Shown here in pieces: positions 63,419 through 64,000 of a DNA stretch of 64,000 nucleotides. The notes beneath the pieces are model-generated. The model saw only the letters and a list, made by a program, of their open reading frames with translations. It was not told the DNA's origin and ran no database searches. Both the position numbers and the translations under genes were made by a program. How positions within the stretch are numbered: the first letter of the stretch is position 1; every line of letters begins with the position of its first letter. Source of the DNA: Nannocystis sp. (GTDB lineage: Bacteria > Myxococcota_A > Polyangia > Nannocystales > Nannocystaceae); contig NZ_JADJNN010000011.1 of assembly GCF_016714285.1 (NCBI RefSeq), forward strand, positions 248,001-312,000. The letters run 5' to 3'.

Positions 63419-64000
63419 ATGCCAGTCCCCGGCTCGCGCCTCCTCGTCACCCTCGCCGCCCTGCAGTGCCTGGCCACCTGCGGCGCCCCCGAGGCCAACG
63501 CCGACGCCAGCTACCGCTGCCTCGCCCTGCCCCGCCCGCCCTCGCACGACCTCGTCCGCCTCGAGCGCGTGCTCCCCGACATCGACATCGACGGCGGCAT
63601 CGACCTCGTGCAGGCCCCCGGCCTGCCCGATCGCTGGTACCTCGCCACCCAGGCCGGTGTCCTCCACAGCTTCCCCAGCGACGGCAGCGCCCCGCCGCAG
63701 GTCGCCCTCGATATCAGCGACCGCGTCGTCCTCGGCGGCGAGTCGGGCCTGCTCGGCGTCGCCTTCCACCCGGACTTCGCCAGCAACGGCGACGCCTTCT
63801 TCTCCTACAACGCCCCCGGCGGCGATGTCTTCACCTCGCGCGTCAGCCGGATCCACAGCCCCGACGGCGGCCGGAGCTTCGACCTCGCCAGCGAGACCAT
63901 CGTCCTCGAGCAGGCCCAACCGTACAGCAACCACAACGGCGGCGACCTGGCCTTTGGGCCAGATGGCTTCCTCTACTTCGGCCTCGGCGACGGCGGCAGC
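63419..64000 (+). CDS. Glucose/sorbosone dehydrogenase-like protein, cut by window end
   Basis: The first 194 residues of an exported protein start MPVPGSRLLVTLAALQCLATC, with a lipobox-like LATC. The sequence matches the six-bladed PQQ-dependent sugar dehydrogenase (GSDH) family: WYLATQAGVLHSFPSDG, ESGLLGVAFHPDFASNGDAFFSYN, SRVSRIHS, and NHNGGDLAFGPDGFLYFGLGDGGS at the edge, where the active-site His and the next blade begin. The family oxidises sugars with PQQ in the periplasm. The remainder lies beyond the window. Confidence 0.85.
   Translation, partial: MPVPGSRLLVTLAALQCLATCGAPEANADASYRCLALPRPPSHDLVRLERVLPDIDIDGGIDLVQAPGLPDRWYLATQAGVLHSFPSDGSAPPQVALDISDRVVLGGESGLLGVAFHPDFASNGDAFFSYNAPGGDVFTSRVSRIHSPDGGRSFDLASETIVLEQAQPYSNHNGGDLAFGPDGFLYFGLGDGGS

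Overview
The window is strongly GC-rich, gene-dense DNA with G/C at nearly every third codon position. It looks like chromosome of a myxobacterium, most likely the Nannocystaceae (inference). Supporting signs are several lipoproteins with a Ser/Thr-rich linker straight after the lipobox cysteine, three proteins with Myxococcus-type Cys-rich (DUF4215) repeats, a MYXO-CTERM-like tail, MopE-like metal-binding motifs, AgmX/PglI-like proteins and two eukaryote-type Ser/Thr kinases with large sensor/repeat tails. No phage, insertion sequence, CRISPR array or rRNA was seen.

Layout. 0.3-6.5 kb: an FHA/AAA+ bacterial enhancer-binding-type regulator, a cysteine pair (cysteine desulfurase-like, then serine acetyltransferase), a Cys-rich lipoprotein and a TerB-like protein. 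6.7-13.2 kb: a Ser/Thr kinase-TPR gene with two frame breaks and three exported proteins. 13.3-17.7 kb: a small membrane protein, then a tight trio of lipoprotein, subtilisin-like protease and a stand-alone protein resembling the N-terminal zinc-finger part of RNA polymerase beta'. 17.7-24.0 kb: AraC regulator, VIT/CCC1 metal transporter and a kinase fused to FG-GAP repeats. 24-33 kb: crotonase, Rpn-like nuclease, PLP decarboxylase, acyl-CoA synthetase, 3-hydroxyacyl-CoA dehydrogenase, a tRNA-Leu with anticodon AAG, pyruvate kinase, aldo/keto reductase and an SMR exporter. 33-37.8 kb: a CAP-domain lipoprotein, THUMP methyltransferase, DUF1993 protein, CorA and a Cys-rich lipoprotein. 38-41 kb: glgC and glgA (glycogen synthesis; glgA has a frame break), preceded by two large palindromes. 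41-46.4 kb: a tandemly duplicated three-gene cassette (lipoprotein, collagen-like protein, AgmX-like protein). 46.8-50.5 kb: TPR lipoprotein, CstA and an aldo/keto reductase. 50.7-55.8 kb: an SGNH hydrolase, ferritin-like protein, carbamoyltransferase and DUF5989 cluster. 55.9-64 kb: an IgGFc-binding-like lipoprotein, two convergent Cys-rich-repeat proteins with fibrinogen-like tails, a lipoprotein, and the start of a glucose/sorbosone dehydrogenase.

Two signals cut across the genes. First, a short palindrome of the form ACCTGTCC-N4-GGACAGGT recurs, with variation, at about fifteen or more places, both between and inside genes; six copies form an in-frame array inside the methyltransferase. 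Second, three genes (kinase-TPR, glgA, a Cys-rich-repeat gene) carry one or two single-site indels that break otherwise intact frames. That pattern fits sequencing or assembly errors at least as well as real gene decay.
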